From Bradyrhizobium sp. S69 (GTDB lineage Bacteria > Pseudomonadota > Alphaproteobacteria > Rhizobiales > Xanthobacteraceae), in NCBI RefSeq assembly GCF_009766005.1, contig NZ_LMUK01000012.1:20001-81656 (forward strand): a stretch of DNA of 61,656 bases. The letters are read 5' to 3'. Positions 47,961-56,777 of the stretch are shown one piece after another. The notes beneath the pieces were generated by a model. The model was not told the origin of the DNA, did not search any database, and saw only the letters and a program-made list of their open reading frames with translations. A program made the position numbers and the translations under genes. Position 1 is the stretch's first letter, and each line of letters starts with the position of its first letter.

Positions 47961-48689
47961 TCAGAAATCGCCGCTCAGCAATCGCCCGTAGCCGGAGAAT
48001 GGATGGCGGATACCGGCGGTTCGCAGAGCGTGCCACATCATGGCGGACGCCGCTGATATCACCGGCTTGCCGGTATCGTCTTCCAGCACCTGCAACGCAT
48101 CGAGCGTCGGCATGCCCACGCCGCTGAGGAAAATCGCCTCCGCGTCGGGACGATCGACCTGCCGGGCAATGGCATAGGCGCGCTCGCTGTTTTCCTCATA
48201 GATGTTCCTGACATTGTCGAGATGGCCGGAATTGACGACGGTCACGCCGCATTTTTCCAGATGCAGCCTGCCCAGCGCGGTCATGTCGGCGGAGTAGGGC
48301 GTTGCATAGGCGATGCGCCGAACCCCAAGCGCCTTGAAAGCCGCCAATACGCTGCCGAACGCGGTGACGAACCGGGCGTTGCCGAGTGCTTCCATCGCCG
48401 TGACGAGGGCTGCTTCGCGCGCCTCGCCGAGCGTATAACTGGTCGCGGTATGCGCCAGGACGATGACGCTGGGACCGACCATCGAGAGCAGCCGAACGCA
48501 AGCCGGGATGCTTTCGACCTGGCTGCGGTTGCGTTCCTCCTGGCCGGCATGCGTGCCGGCCGGACCCTCGGCGCTCATGCGCGTGAAGTGCAGCGATACC
48601 CCCGGCGGGGTCAATTCGGCCATTTCCGGTTCAACCGTGGGATTGCCCGGAGGCACCAGAAATCCGATTCTTGCGCGCCATCCCTTCAT
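47961..48689 (-). CDS. Arylmalonate decarboxylase / maleate isomerase family protein without the catalytic cysteines
   Basis: The 242-residue protein fits the maleate cis-trans isomerase/AMDase fold in length and opening (ARIGFLVPPGNPTVEPEMAE). The family's two catalytic Cys motifs are altered. Where ACTSGS is usual, it has LAHTATSY (H80), and where LSCTxxRT is usual, it has LSGVGMPTLD (G190). Only two cysteines exist, C64 and C147, both outside these motifs. The rest of the domain is intact. It may be a decarboxylase-like protein with other chemistry or a binding protein. It reads leftward, with its promoter facing the MBL gene at 48810. Confidence 0.8.
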   Translation of the reverse strand: MKGWRARIGFLVPPGNPTVEPEMAELTPPGVSLHFTRMSAEGPAGTHAGQEERNRSQVESIPACVRLLSMVGPSVIVLAHTATSYTLGEAREAALVTAMEALGNARFVTAFGSVLAAFKALGVRRIAYATPYSADMTALGRLHLEKCGVTVVNSGHLDNVRNIYEENSERAYAIARQVDRPDAEAIFLSGVGMPTLDALQVLEDDTGKPVISAASAMMWHALRTAGIRHPFSGYGRLLSGDF

Positions 48690-48809
48690 GATGCCGGTCC
48701 AATCATGCTTGCCGTCCTGCCCTGAACTATTCTCTTATGCCCATGATCCCGTTTCGCGGCCGCGCCGTCAAATCGCGATGCGCGAGACAACAAGCCGGAG
48801 CAACGTCCC

Positions 48810-49613
48810 ATGCCGTTCTGGACCTGCGAACAATGCGGCGCCCAATTTCCTGATAGCAGCGCGCCGCCGCGATCGTGCCCGATTTGCGAGGATGAGCGGC
48901 AATTCGTCAACTGGAACGGCCAAGCCTGGCTGTCGCGCGAGGATCTGTCGAAGAGCCACCGGGTGCTGTGGCGCGACGATCTCGGCATCCCCGGTCTTGG
49001 CGTCGAGCCTCCATTCGCGATCAGGCAACGCGCGCTGTTGCTGCGGGAGCCCGATGGCTGCGTGATGTGGGATTGCATTCCGCTGGCGACCAACGAGGCC
49101 ATCGCATACGTCCGGTCGCTCGGCGGCCTGAAGGCGATCGCAATCTCGCACCCGCATTTTTATGGCGCGGTCGCCGATTGGAGCGAGGCGTTCGGCGGCA
49201 TTCCCGTGTATCTGCATGGCGACGATCGCGCCTGGATCACCCGGCCACATCCCTCCATCGTGCCGTGGTATGGCGAAAGCTGCCGGCTTTCCAACGACAT
49301 TCTGATTTTGCGCGCCGGGGGGCATTTTGCCGGCGGCACCCTGTTGCACTGGCGCGCGGGCGCCGAAGGGCGCGGCGCGCTGTTGACCGGCGATATCGCG
49401 ACGGTCTCGATGGACCGGCGTTCGGTCAGCTTCATGTACAGCTATCCGAACAATATCCCGCAGAACGCCCAGTCCGTTCGCCGGATCGCGGGCGTGGTCG
49501 AGCCCCTGGCGTTCGACCGGATCTACGGCGCCTGGTGGGATCGCAACATCGCCACCGATGCCAAGGCCGCGTTCAACGCCTCGGTCCGGCGCTATCTCTC
49601 GGCGATATCTTGA
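48810..49613 (+). CDS. Zinc-ribbon / metallo-beta-lactamase-fold protein
   Basis: The 267-residue protein begins with a rubredoxin-like or zinc ribbon: C6-x2-C9 ... C23-x2-C26 (MPFWTCEQCGAQFPDS, PPRSCPICEDER). Residues about 60-260 are MBL-fold-like: WDCIPLATNEAIAYVRS, ISHPHFYGAVADW, RAGGHFAGGTLLHWRAG and ALLTGDIATVSMD. The HxHxDH motif is H114-P-H116-F-Y-G, so Asp118 and His119 are replaced. One metal site may be lost. I know no substrate. It has a typical ATG with AGCAACG upstream and no close operon partner. Confidence 0.82.
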   Translation: MPFWTCEQCGAQFPDSSAPPRSCPICEDERQFVNWNGQAWLSREDLSKSHRVLWRDDLGIPGLGVEPPFAIRQRALLLREPDGCVMWDCIPLATNEAIAYVRSLGGLKAIAISHPHFYGAVADWSEAFGGIPVYLHGDDRAWITRPHPSIVPWYGESCRLSNDILILRAGGHFAGGTLLHWRAGAEGRGALLTGDIATVSMDRRSVSFMYSYPNNIPQNAQSVRRIAGVVEPLAFDRIYGAWWDRNIATDAKAAFNASVRRYLSAIS

Positions 49614-49815
49614 AGGCTAAATCTTTGAGGACCAAGCGCGCCCCAAGGGTGTGTCGAGGGTGTGCGCGCAACGGACGCGGCGCGTCGACCAAGATACAAT
49701 AGGCATGGGGCAAAACTCATGGTACTGGGCGTGCCGGCGCACGGGTAAATCGTGCCAATAACGCGCAAGAACGCCAATAGCGCACAAGAACAATGGCCGT
49801 CAGGGAGAAAACATC

Positions 49816-50826
49816 ATGATCGAACGCCGCAGGCTCCTGAAGATCGGCGCGTCCGGGATCGCGGCGTCGGTGGCGATGCCGTTTGTCGGCCGGACCGGAT
49901 GGGCCGCGGCGCCGACCCACACGCTCAAGCTGACCTTTGCCGATACCCAGGCCCATCCGCTGTATGATGTGCTCAAGCGCTTTGCCGATGACGTCGGAAA
50001 GCGCACTTCGGGCGCTATCGAGATCCAGGTCTTCAGCATCGGGCAGCTCGGCAGCGGCACCAATATCCTGACCGGCCTGCAGACCGGCATCATCGATTTT
50101 TGCGCGCATACGTCGGGCTTCATCGATACCATCTTTCCGAAATTCCAGGTCGTCGATTTGCCGTTCCTGTTCTCGGATTCCGCCTCGGCCGAAAGACTGC
50201 TCGATGGACCGACCGGCGCCAAGCTGCTCGACATGCTGCCGACCAAGGGCATCTATGGTCTGGGCTATGGCCATTGGGGATGGCGCGTGGTGTCGACGAT
50301 CGACCGCAAATGCCCCGAGCCGGAGGCGATGAAGGGATTGAAGATCCGGGTGCAGCCCGGCGCGATCTTTGCGTCGACCTTCAAGGCGTTGGGCGCAAGC
50401 CCGGTCGCGATCGATCTGACCGAAGTCTATCTGGCGCTGTCGCAGCGGGTGATCGACGCCGTCGAGACGCCGATGATCTCGCTGGCCGCGACCAAGCACG
50501 ACGAGATCGTCAACACCATCAACATGACCAATCAGGTTTACAATGTCGGCGTGATGATGGCGAGCAAGTCCAAGTTCGACGCGCTGCCCAAGGACGCGCA
50601 ACAGGCGATCCGCGACGCCAGCGTCAACCTCACCAAGGACTGGCGCACCACGGTCGCGGCCAAGAGCGACGAGATTGCCCAGCGCTACAAGACCAAAGGC
50701 ATGAACTTCGTCGAGGTCAACCGCGAGCATTATCTCAAAGCCACCGAAAGCGTTTACCCGCAGTTCAAGGACATCATCGGCGCCGAGCTTTACGATGCGG
50801 TCCTGAAGGAAGCCGGGCATGCCTGA
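49816..50826 (+). CDS. TRAP transporter substrate-binding protein (DctP family)
   Basis: A 336-residue periplasmic binding protein. The signal is ERRRLLKIGASGIAASVAMP, twin-arginine-like, ending at about residue 32 (WAAAPTHTLK). DctP signatures are FADDVGKRTSGAIEIQVFSI, IGQLGSGTNILTGLQTGIID, EAMKGLKIRVQPGAIF (the Arg of the carboxylate-binding site) and TEVYLALSQRVIDAVETP. It binds an organic acid, probably a carboxylate. It overlaps the permease gene by 8 bases. Confidence 0.92.
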   Translation: MIERRRLLKIGASGIAASVAMPFVGRTGWAAAPTHTLKLTFADTQAHPLYDVLKRFADDVGKRTSGAIEIQVFSIGQLGSGTNILTGLQTGIIDFCAHTSGFIDTIFPKFQVVDLPFLFSDSASAERLLDGPTGAKLLDMLPTKGIYGLGYGHWGWRVVSTIDRKCPEPEAMKGLKIRVQPGAIFASTFKALGASPVAIDLTEVYLALSQRVIDAVETPMISLAATKHDEIVNTINMTNQVYNVGVMMASKSKFDALPKDAQQAIRDASVNLTKDWRTTVAAKSDEIAQRYKTKGMNFVEVNREHYLKATESVYPQFKDIIGAELYDAVLKEAGHA

Positions 50827-52771
50827 TACGCTGGCGATGCTTTCCGACGGCGAGCTTGCTCAGGAACTAGACCATGTGCCCGGATCGACCGATCCGGGCG
50901 CAGCCGTATTGAGGCGCGGCCCAATCGCGGATCGGATCCGCGGCGTGCTGAACGGACTGGATGTCGGCTTTCGCGCGATCCTGGTGATCGCGCTGGTGAT
51001 CCAGCTCGCGATTGTGCTGACCGGCATCGTTTCGCGCTTCTGGTTCGACGAATCGCTGCTATGGGCCGATGAAGCTGCAAAGCTGTTTCTGTCGCTGACC
51101 GCGTTTGTCGGCGGCGCGCTGGCGTTTCGCGCCCGCCATCACACCACCGTCGAATTCCTGACCGGGCGCTTTTCGCCGCGATGGCGGGCGTCAGTCGCGG
51201 TCGGGATCGACGCGCTGATCCTGGTCGCAGCGACCGTGGTGGGATATGTATCGCTCGACCTGTTGTCGATTTCGGCGACGTCGAACACGCCGATCCTCGA
51301 CATCAACGCGGCATGGCTGGTGTTGCCGCTGACGGTCGGGATGGCGCTGGTGGCGTTGTTTGCGATCGAGCGGCTGGTTTATTTCCATGCGCTGAGCGTT
51401 GTCGTTCCGGCCTTGGTGATGGTCGCGCTGCTGGTCGGAATCGTCTATGCGATCAGCGTTGTGCCGTCGCTGCATTTCGATAATGGCACGGCCCTTGCGG
51501 TGATGCTGGTCGCGTTCCTGCTGGCGGTGCTGCTGGGGCTTCCGGTCAGCTATGCGATGCTGCTGGGCTCGCTGATGTTCCTGTTGATCTCAGGCGTGGC
51601 GCCGCTGATCGCCGCGGCGCAGAATACCTTCGATGGCACCGGCAATTTCGTGCTGCTGACCCTGCCGTTCTTTATCTGGGCCGGTCTCATTATGGAGAAA
51701 GGCGGCATCAGCCTGCGCCTGGTGCGCTTTGCGATGACGCTGGTCGGCCACATGCGCGGCGGCCTGTTGCAGGTCGCGGTGCTGACGATCTACATGGTGT
51801 CGGGCATTTCCGGCTCGAAGATCGCCGATGTGGTCGCGGTCGGATCGGTGCTGCGTCGCGAGCTGAAGAAACAGGGCTACCGACCCGAGCAGGGCGCCGC
51901 GGTGCTGGCGTCCTCGGCGGCGATGTCGGAGACCATCCCGCCGAGCCTTGCGATGCTGGTGCTGGGATCGGTGGCGCCGATTTCGATCGGCACTCTCTTC
52001 ATCGCCGGCCTGCTGCCGGCGGCGGTCATCGCGTCGCTGCTGATGGTCCTGAACTATGTGCTGTCGCGGCGCGACAATATGGCATCAGTGCCGCGTGCCA
52101 CCGCGGCGGAATTGCTGCGCGCCACCGGCGGCGCGGTGCTGCCGTTGGTGATGCCGGTGATCATGGTGATCGGCATCCGGTTCGGCGTAGCTACGCCCAC
52201 CGAAGTGTCGAGCGTGGCCGTGCTCTATGGATTGATCCTGGCGTTCGCGATCTATCGCGCGGTCGGCCTCAAGACGCTCTACCAGATCGCGGTGGAATCC
52301 TGCCTGCTGGCGGGCATGGTGCTGTTCATCATCGCGGCGGCGTTCTCGTTCGCCTGGACGCTGACCGCGGCCAATCTGCCGGCCAACCTCGCGATGGTGC
52401 TGCATTCGATCGGCGACAACCGTATCGTCTTCACACTCGGATCCATCGTGCTGCTGATCGTGGTGGGATCGCTGCTGGAAGGGCTGCCGGCGCTGATCAT
52501 CCTGGGGCCGCTGTTGATGCCGATGGCAAGCCAGTACGGCATCGACATCATCCACTACAGCATGATCATGATCCTGGCGATGGGCGTCGGGATCTTCATC
52601 CCGCCGATCGGCATCGGCTTCTATGTTTCCTGCACGGTGTCGGAGAGCCGCCTGGAGGCCACCAGCAAAGCGATGCTGCCCTATCTGGCGGTGCTGATCA
52701 TCGGCGTGCTGGTGGTGGCCTTTGTGCCCTGGTTCACGCTCGCGGTGCCGCGGCTGGTGCAGGGGCATTAG
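50819..52771 (+). CDS. TRAP transporter fused small and large permease (DctQM)
   Basis: A 650-residue fusion. Residues about 40-200 are the DctQ part (four segments, LWADEAAKLFLSLTAFVGGA, ALAFRARHHTTVEFLTGRF). Residues about 205-650 are the DctM part with twelve segments: FVLLTLPFFIWAGLIMEKGG, GSKIADVVAVGSVLRRELKK, AVLASSAAMSETIPPSLAMLVLG and LEGLPALIILGPLLMP. Separate Q and M genes are usual, but fused forms are known. It makes the complete membrane component with the preceding binding protein. Confidence 0.9.
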   Translation: MPDTLAMLSDGELAQELDHVPGSTDPGAAVLRRGPIADRIRGVLNGLDVGFRAILVIALVIQLAIVLTGIVSRFWFDESLLWADEAAKLFLSLTAFVGGALAFRARHHTTVEFLTGRFSPRWRASVAVGIDALILVAATVVGYVSLDLLSISATSNTPILDINAAWLVLPLTVGMALVALFAIERLVYFHALSVVVPALVMVALLVGIVYAISVVPSLHFDNGTALAVMLVAFLLAVLLGLPVSYAMLLGSLMFLLISGVAPLIAAAQNTFDGTGNFVLLTLPFFIWAGLIMEKGGISLRLVRFAMTLVGHMRGGLLQVAVLTIYMVSGISGSKIADVVAVGSVLRRELKKQGYRPEQGAAVLASSAAMSETIPPSLAMLVLGSVAPISIGTLFIAGLLPAAVIASLLMVLNYVLSRRDNMASVPRATAAELLRATGGAVLPLVMPVIMVIGIRFGVATPTEVSSVAVLYGLILAFAIYRAVGLKTLYQIAVESCLLAGMVLFIIAAAFSFAWTLTAANLPANLAMVLHSIGDNRIVFTLGSIVLLIVVGSLLEGLPALIILGPLLMPMASQYGIDIIHYSMIMILAMGVGIFIPPIGIGFYVSCTVSESRLEATSKAMLPYLAVLIIGVLVVAFVPWFTLAVPRLVQGH

Positions 52772-52794
52772 CGCGTGCGCCAATAAAGCCGACC

Positions 52795-52930
52795 GAGACG
52801 TAGCGGAACTTGCGAGCCGGACTCGGCATGCCTGTTGACGTCCATAGCTGACGTGGACATTCGAGCAATGTCCGCTTAGCGCCGACGCGGACATTGCCGT
52901 GAAGTCGGCTTTCGACCCAAAAGCGGATAT
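52795..52930. repeat. Repeat-like segment with CATAGCTGACGT and GACCCAAAAGCGGA blocks
   Basis: This 136-bp stretch contains several GCGGACATTGCC/AATGTCCGC-type blocks and shares CATAGC-GACGT (52843-52854) and GACCCAAA(A)GCGGA (52914-52927) with 19407-19460. It lies in the 331-bp gap before the GGDEF-EAL gene; the other part of the gap shows no gene. Confidence 0.55.
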
Positions 52931-53102
52931 CAAATCAGTTCAGCTTCTTATGCTCGTTCAGTTTTGCCCGCGGCGCGTTACCCATGGCTAACCATCTTCT
53001 TGGAAGGTTCTTCCTGCACCCCGGGAATTGTGTTTCGGCAACCTTTCGCAACCTCCGTGCGGTACCATTTCCGATACTACTGGTTGCATGCGAGGCGAGC
53101 CC

Positions 53103-54674
53103 ATGTCTGGACTGCGGCGGAACAAATCAGCGCATCTGGGCGCGGTGGCCGCGGAGTCATATCCTGGGGCCGAAAACGATGCGCCTCTGATTGCCCGGAC
53201 AAGTTCCGAGGTCGAGCGCCTGCGCAGCGTTGTTGCGCAGTTGATGCATACCGCGGCGCACGATCCGCTGACCGGGCTTCTCACCCGCAAACTGCTGCTC
53301 GAACGGCTTGACGAGGAACTCGCACGCGACGCCGCCGACGGCTCGAAAATCGCGGTTCTGTTCGTCGATCTCGACAATTTCAAACTGGTGAACGACTCAC
53401 TCGGCCACGGAAGCGGCGACGAGGTGCTGTCTGAAATGGCCCGGCGCCTCAGTGGCTGTATCGGATCGGACGACACCGCGAGCCGGTTCGGCGGCGACGA
53501 GATGGTTGTCCTGCATCCGCGGGCGACCGACGGCTCTGAAGTAGCTCTGGGCACGCGCATACTGACCGCGTTGGCCGAACCGGTCTTCGTCTCCGGCAAG
53601 GAGGTCGTGGTGTCGGCGAGCGTCGGGGTCGCGTTATGCACGCCCGGCATGAAATCCGCCGCGCAATTGCTGCGCGAGGCGGACACCGCACTCTATGCCG
53701 CCAAGGACCGCGGCCGTGCACGGCTGGAGCCGTTCAGCGACGAGCTGTACGAGCGAGCCGAGAAACGCATGCAAATCGAGTCGGATTTGCGGGCGGCGCT
53801 GCGCGAGCAGCAGCTCTTTGTGGAGTATCAGCCGCAGGTCCGCCTGAGGGACGGGCGCGTCGTCGGCGTGGAGGCGCTGGTCCGCTGGAAGCATCCAAAG
53901 TTCGGCATCGTCCCGCCCGCCGACTTCATTCCCGTCGCCGAAGACTGCGGGCTCATTATTGGCATCGGGCGGCTGGTGCTGCAGAAATCCTGCCGCCAGC
54001 TTGCCGACTGGACCAAACTGACGCCGGGCCGATCGCTCGCCATGACCGTCAACGTGTCGCCCCGCCAACTTTCGGACCCTGCCTTTTTCACCGAGCTTCG
54101 GCAGGTTCTCGCCGACACCGGCATCGATCCTACGGCGTTGTGCCTGGAGATCACCGAAAGCGCGATGATGAGCGCGCCTGCGGAGGTCATCCGGTTACTC
54201 GACCAGATCACGCAGCTCGGAATCTATATCGCGATCGATGATTTCGGCACCGAGCACTCCTCGTTGTCTCGGCTGCGCGACATGCCGGCCGAAGTCCTGA
54301 AGATCGACCGGAGCTTCGTTGACGGCTTGGGCAGCGAAACTGGCGATACGGCGATCGTTTCATCGATCCTCAGTCTGGCTTACGCCATGGGCAAACACAC
54401 CATCGCCGAAGGCGTGGAAAAGCGTGAGCAGGCCGCGCTTCTGCTCCGCATGGGTTGCGAGGTCGCCCAGGGCTATTTCTTTTCGCGGCCCGTTGCAGCC
54501 GAACAGATCCCGCCGCTGCTGACCGGTGCGCTTTGGCAAGCCCGTTCGCCACGGACGCAACATAGCGCGCCTCTCACCGAGGCGCAGGTTCGACGTGGCC
54601 ATCGCTATTTCATCGACGAGTTCCTCGATCACATCGGCGCCCCGATGGGGACCAAGGCCCCCGGCGCATCATGA
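53103..54674 (+). CDS. GGDEF-EAL bifunctional c-di-GMP enzyme-type protein
   Basis: The 523-residue soluble protein has a short N-terminus, a GGDEF domain (about residues 50-220) with LFVDLDNFKLVNDSLGHGSG and the signature RFGGDEMV (GGDEM), and an EAL domain (about 225-475) with VEALVRWKHP, DFIPVAEDCGLI, VNVSPRQL, LEITESAMM and IDDFGTEHSSLSRL. The usual DDFGTGYSS is DDFGTEHSS here. The inhibitory RxxD site upstream of GGDEM is GSDD, so product inhibition may be lost. Either or both activities may be active. No sensory domain is attached; the next gene, a membrane protein overlapping by ATGA, may supply it. The ATG at 53103 has GAGG upstream; the frame open from 53028 is longer by 25 codons. 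Confidence 0.9.
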   Translation: MSGLRRNKSAHLGAVAAESYPGAENDAPLIARTSSEVERLRSVVAQLMHTAAHDPLTGLLTRKLLLERLDEELARDAADGSKIAVLFVDLDNFKLVNDSLGHGSGDEVLSEMARRLSGCIGSDDTASRFGGDEMVVLHPRATDGSEVALGTRILTALAEPVFVSGKEVVVSASVGVALCTPGMKSAAQLLREADTALYAAKDRGRARLEPFSDELYERAEKRMQIESDLRAALREQQLFVEYQPQVRLRDGRVVGVEALVRWKHPKFGIVPPADFIPVAEDCGLIIGIGRLVLQKSCRQLADWTKLTPGRSLAMTVNVSPRQLSDPAFFTELRQVLADTGIDPTALCLEITESAMMSAPAEVIRLLDQITQLGIYIAIDDFGTEHSSLSRLRDMPAEVLKIDRSFVDGLGSETGDTAIVSSILSLAYAMGKHTIAEGVEKREQAALLLRMGCEVAQGYFFSRPVAAEQIPPLLTGALWQARSPRTQHSAPLTEAQVRRGHRYFIDEFLDHIGAPMGTKAPGAS

Positions 54675-55507
54675 TGTCCCTGGTCATTGGCATCGGTAGT
54701 TTGATGATCGGGCTTGCTTACGCGGGCCTTGGCTCGCTATCGGCCTGGGAAACGATCAGCCTGCACCGATACCGCGGCTGGTCGCGCTTCGGCATCGGCT
54801 TCTCGCTGATGGCTGCAAGCTGCGGTCCGCATCATCTGGTACATGGCTGGCACGTACTCCAGGGCGAGCCTATTTCCTATCCGATGTTCGCCGCCACCCT
54901 GATCGGGTTGCCGGCCGGACTCATATTCGTCTTGCTGCGCTTCGAGACGGTGTTGGGCGGGCAGGGTGATCGGTGGGTCGCGGTCTCGGCGCACCGGGCG
55001 ATGTTGCTGGTCGGGGCCTTCACGCTCGTCGCGGGTGTGTTGGCTGCCTGGACCTTCGCGCAGCCGGGCGCCGACTTCGCGTTCCAGTTTCTCTGCACGT
55101 CGGCCGGCCTTGCGGACCGTGGCACGGGAGGCGGGATCGATTACGGCTCGGTTACGTTCCTCGCCAACATGTTTGTTGTGATCGCCTACGGCATGGTTGG
55201 CTGCTATCTGGCCGACCGCCAGGTGCGCAGCTATCTCGTCAATGGCGGCTGGTCGCTATCAGGCGTAGCACTGACGGGGGTGTTCTTCACGTGCGCCCAG
55301 ATGCATTTCATCGATGCCACGACGCAGGGCAGCGGTTCGCTGCTCTTCTTCGACCTGATAGGCATCCCCGCCTCTATTTATTTCCTATGGGTCGTCAAAC
55401 AGGTGCACAACGACTCCGTGATGGACTGGAACCGTCGTCCGCTGGTCGGCGCCGCCGCGACGCCGGCACGCCCGTCACCATGGAGCGGCGAGAGAACGCA
55501 GCATTGA
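54671..55507 (+). CDS. Multi-pass membrane protein coupled to the GGDEF-EAL gene
   Basis: The 278-residue protein has about six to seven hydrophobic segments: MSLVIGIGSLMIGLAYAGLG, FGIGFSLMAASCGPHHLVHG, MFAATLIGLPAGLIFVLL, AMLLVGAFTLVAGVLAAWT, VTFLANMFVVIAYGMVGCYL, LSGVALTGVFFTCAQMHF and LLFFDLIGIPASIYFLWVVK. Conserved-looking His residues (GPHHLVHGWH, QMHFID) sit near membrane borders and could bind metal or heme. Its ATG overlaps the stop of the c-di-GMP gene (ATGA), so both are translated together. I do not recognise the family. It could be the membrane sensor for the adjacent enzyme. Confidence 0.82.
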   Translation: MMSLVIGIGSLMIGLAYAGLGSLSAWETISLHRYRGWSRFGIGFSLMAASCGPHHLVHGWHVLQGEPISYPMFAATLIGLPAGLIFVLLRFETVLGGQGDRWVAVSAHRAMLLVGAFTLVAGVLAAWTFAQPGADFAFQFLCTSAGLADRGTGGGIDYGSVTFLANMFVVIAYGMVGCYLADRQVRSYLVNGGWSLSGVALTGVFFTCAQMHFIDATTQGSGSLLFFDLIGIPASIYFLWVVKQVHNDSVMDWNRRPLVGAAATPARPSPWSGERTQH

Positions 55508-55578
55508 CCGGCAGGTGCCTGATCTTCTTTCTGCGCGAAAGAACCACGCGGACAAGAACGCGCTCCGAACTGGAGTAA

Positions 55579-55773
55579 TTATTTGCCCGCCGCGAGACGG
55601 CGAACGCCGGATGCGGTCAGGCCGAGTTCTCCGAGCCGTCGCACCGCATAGCCCACCGCGACAAGACGCTCCCAGTGCAATTGCGGAATTTCGCGCTGGG
55701 CGTCGCCGTTGCCGACCTCGCGCAGGGAATCAAATTCTTCCGGACTTAGATCGACGGGGCGATCATTCGTCAT
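55579..55773 (-). CDS. Small hypothetical protein downstream of the transglutaminase-like gene
   Basis: The 64-residue frame reads MTNDRPVDLSPEEFDSLREV, then LHWERLVAVGYAVRRLGELG. It has a helical look and overlaps the transglutaminase-like gene by 4 bases (ATGA), which supports translation. The SPEEFDSLREV and GLTASGVRRLAAGK segments resemble small winged-helix-like rhizobial proteins, but no family is assigned. It ends 71 bases from the membrane-protein gene on the other strand. Confidence 0.65.
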   Translation of the reverse strand: MTNDRPVDLSPEEFDSLREVGNGDAQREIPQLHWERLVAVGYAVRRLGELGLTASGVRRLAAGK

Positions 55774-56576
55774 GGGGTCTCATCCGTCCAGACTTTGAAG
55801 CTGACCAATGTATTCGGTCCGAACGTCTGGGTGATCGGGACATCGGAAGCATCGCGTCCCTGTGCGATCAGGACACGGCCGATCCGCGGAACATTGTTTC
55901 GCGGGTCGAACATCTGCCAGCGTCCGCCGATATAGGCTTCGAACCAGCCGGCAAAATCTCCCACCGCCCAGGGTTTCGGCGTGCCGATATCGCTGAGATA
56001 TCCGGTGCAGTAGCGGGCCGGAATATTCATGCAGCGGCAGAACGTAATGGCGAGGTGGGCATAGTCGCGGCAGACACCCTTGCCCTCATTGTAGACCTCC
56101 CACGCCGTCATGGTGGCGCGAGCGTGCTGATAACCGAACGCGATGTGGCGATGAACGAAATCGCAGATCGCTTGCACGCGCGGCCAGCCCGGCTGCGTGT
56201 TCTCGAACAGCTTCCACGCGATGTCGGACAGCCGATCGGTTTCGCAGTAGCGGCTGCCGAGCAGATAGACGAGGGTGTCCGCCGGCAAGGTTTCCACCGC
56301 ATGCTGAACGGCTGACTTGACCACCGGATCGGGCAGGCCGCTGTCGCGAACCACGCCGTCGGCTGCCAGGCGCATGGGACCGCTCGGCGCCACGATCCGG
56401 CTGCACCAATTGCCGAATACATCGCGGTAAGGCTCGATCGGTACCGAAGGGCTGGTGGTCAAATGATCGGGGACGATGATGTCGGACGCGCGCGTAAAAT
56501 GCGTCCCCAACACCATGATCATTGGCGTCGGTTGCGGGAACTCGTACAGCATTTCGAATCCGACACGAATCTTCAT
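55770..56576 (-). CDS. Transglutaminase-like family protein with the catalytic His replaced
   Basis: The 268-residue protein has a beta-rich N-terminal part (about 1-75) and a transglutaminase core with the nucleophile C169 in GKGVCRDYAHLA and the Asp region MFDPRNNVPRIGR (D224). At the position of the His (DFHAWFEVY in relatives) the sequence is DFAGWFEAY, with A209. The codon is GCC, so it is not a reading slip. A Cys-Ala-Asp arrangement should not support normal catalysis. Function is open: amide binding or an alternative base. It is 4 bases overlapped with a small gene downstream. Confidence 0.83.
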   Translation of the reverse strand: MKIRVGFEMLYEFPQPTPMIMVLGTHFTRASDIIVPDHLTTSPSVPIEPYRDVFGNWCSRIVAPSGPMRLAADGVVRDSGLPDPVVKSAVQHAVETLPADTLVYLLGSRYCETDRLSDIAWKLFENTQPGWPRVQAICDFVHRHIAFGYQHARATMTAWEVYNEGKGVCRDYAHLAITFCRCMNIPARYCTGYLSDIGTPKPWAVGDFAGWFEAYIGGRWQMFDPRNNVPRIGRVLIAQGRDASDVPITQTFGPNTLVSFKVWTDETP

Positions 56577-56777
56577 TCGAAATACGCTCCCGGTTATATC
56601 GGAAAATGGCTACGAAAGCCGTCCAACACAAGGCCAGCGGCCTTATTCGGCCAAATGTATCAGGTCAAATGCGCACATGGCGCCAGAAAGCGATGGCTAA
56701 TTGCCTCGAAAGCGCGCACGGTGCGGGATGTTTCCACATTCTGATGTCCCGTCGCGCCGAAACGCCGGTCGGTCGAT

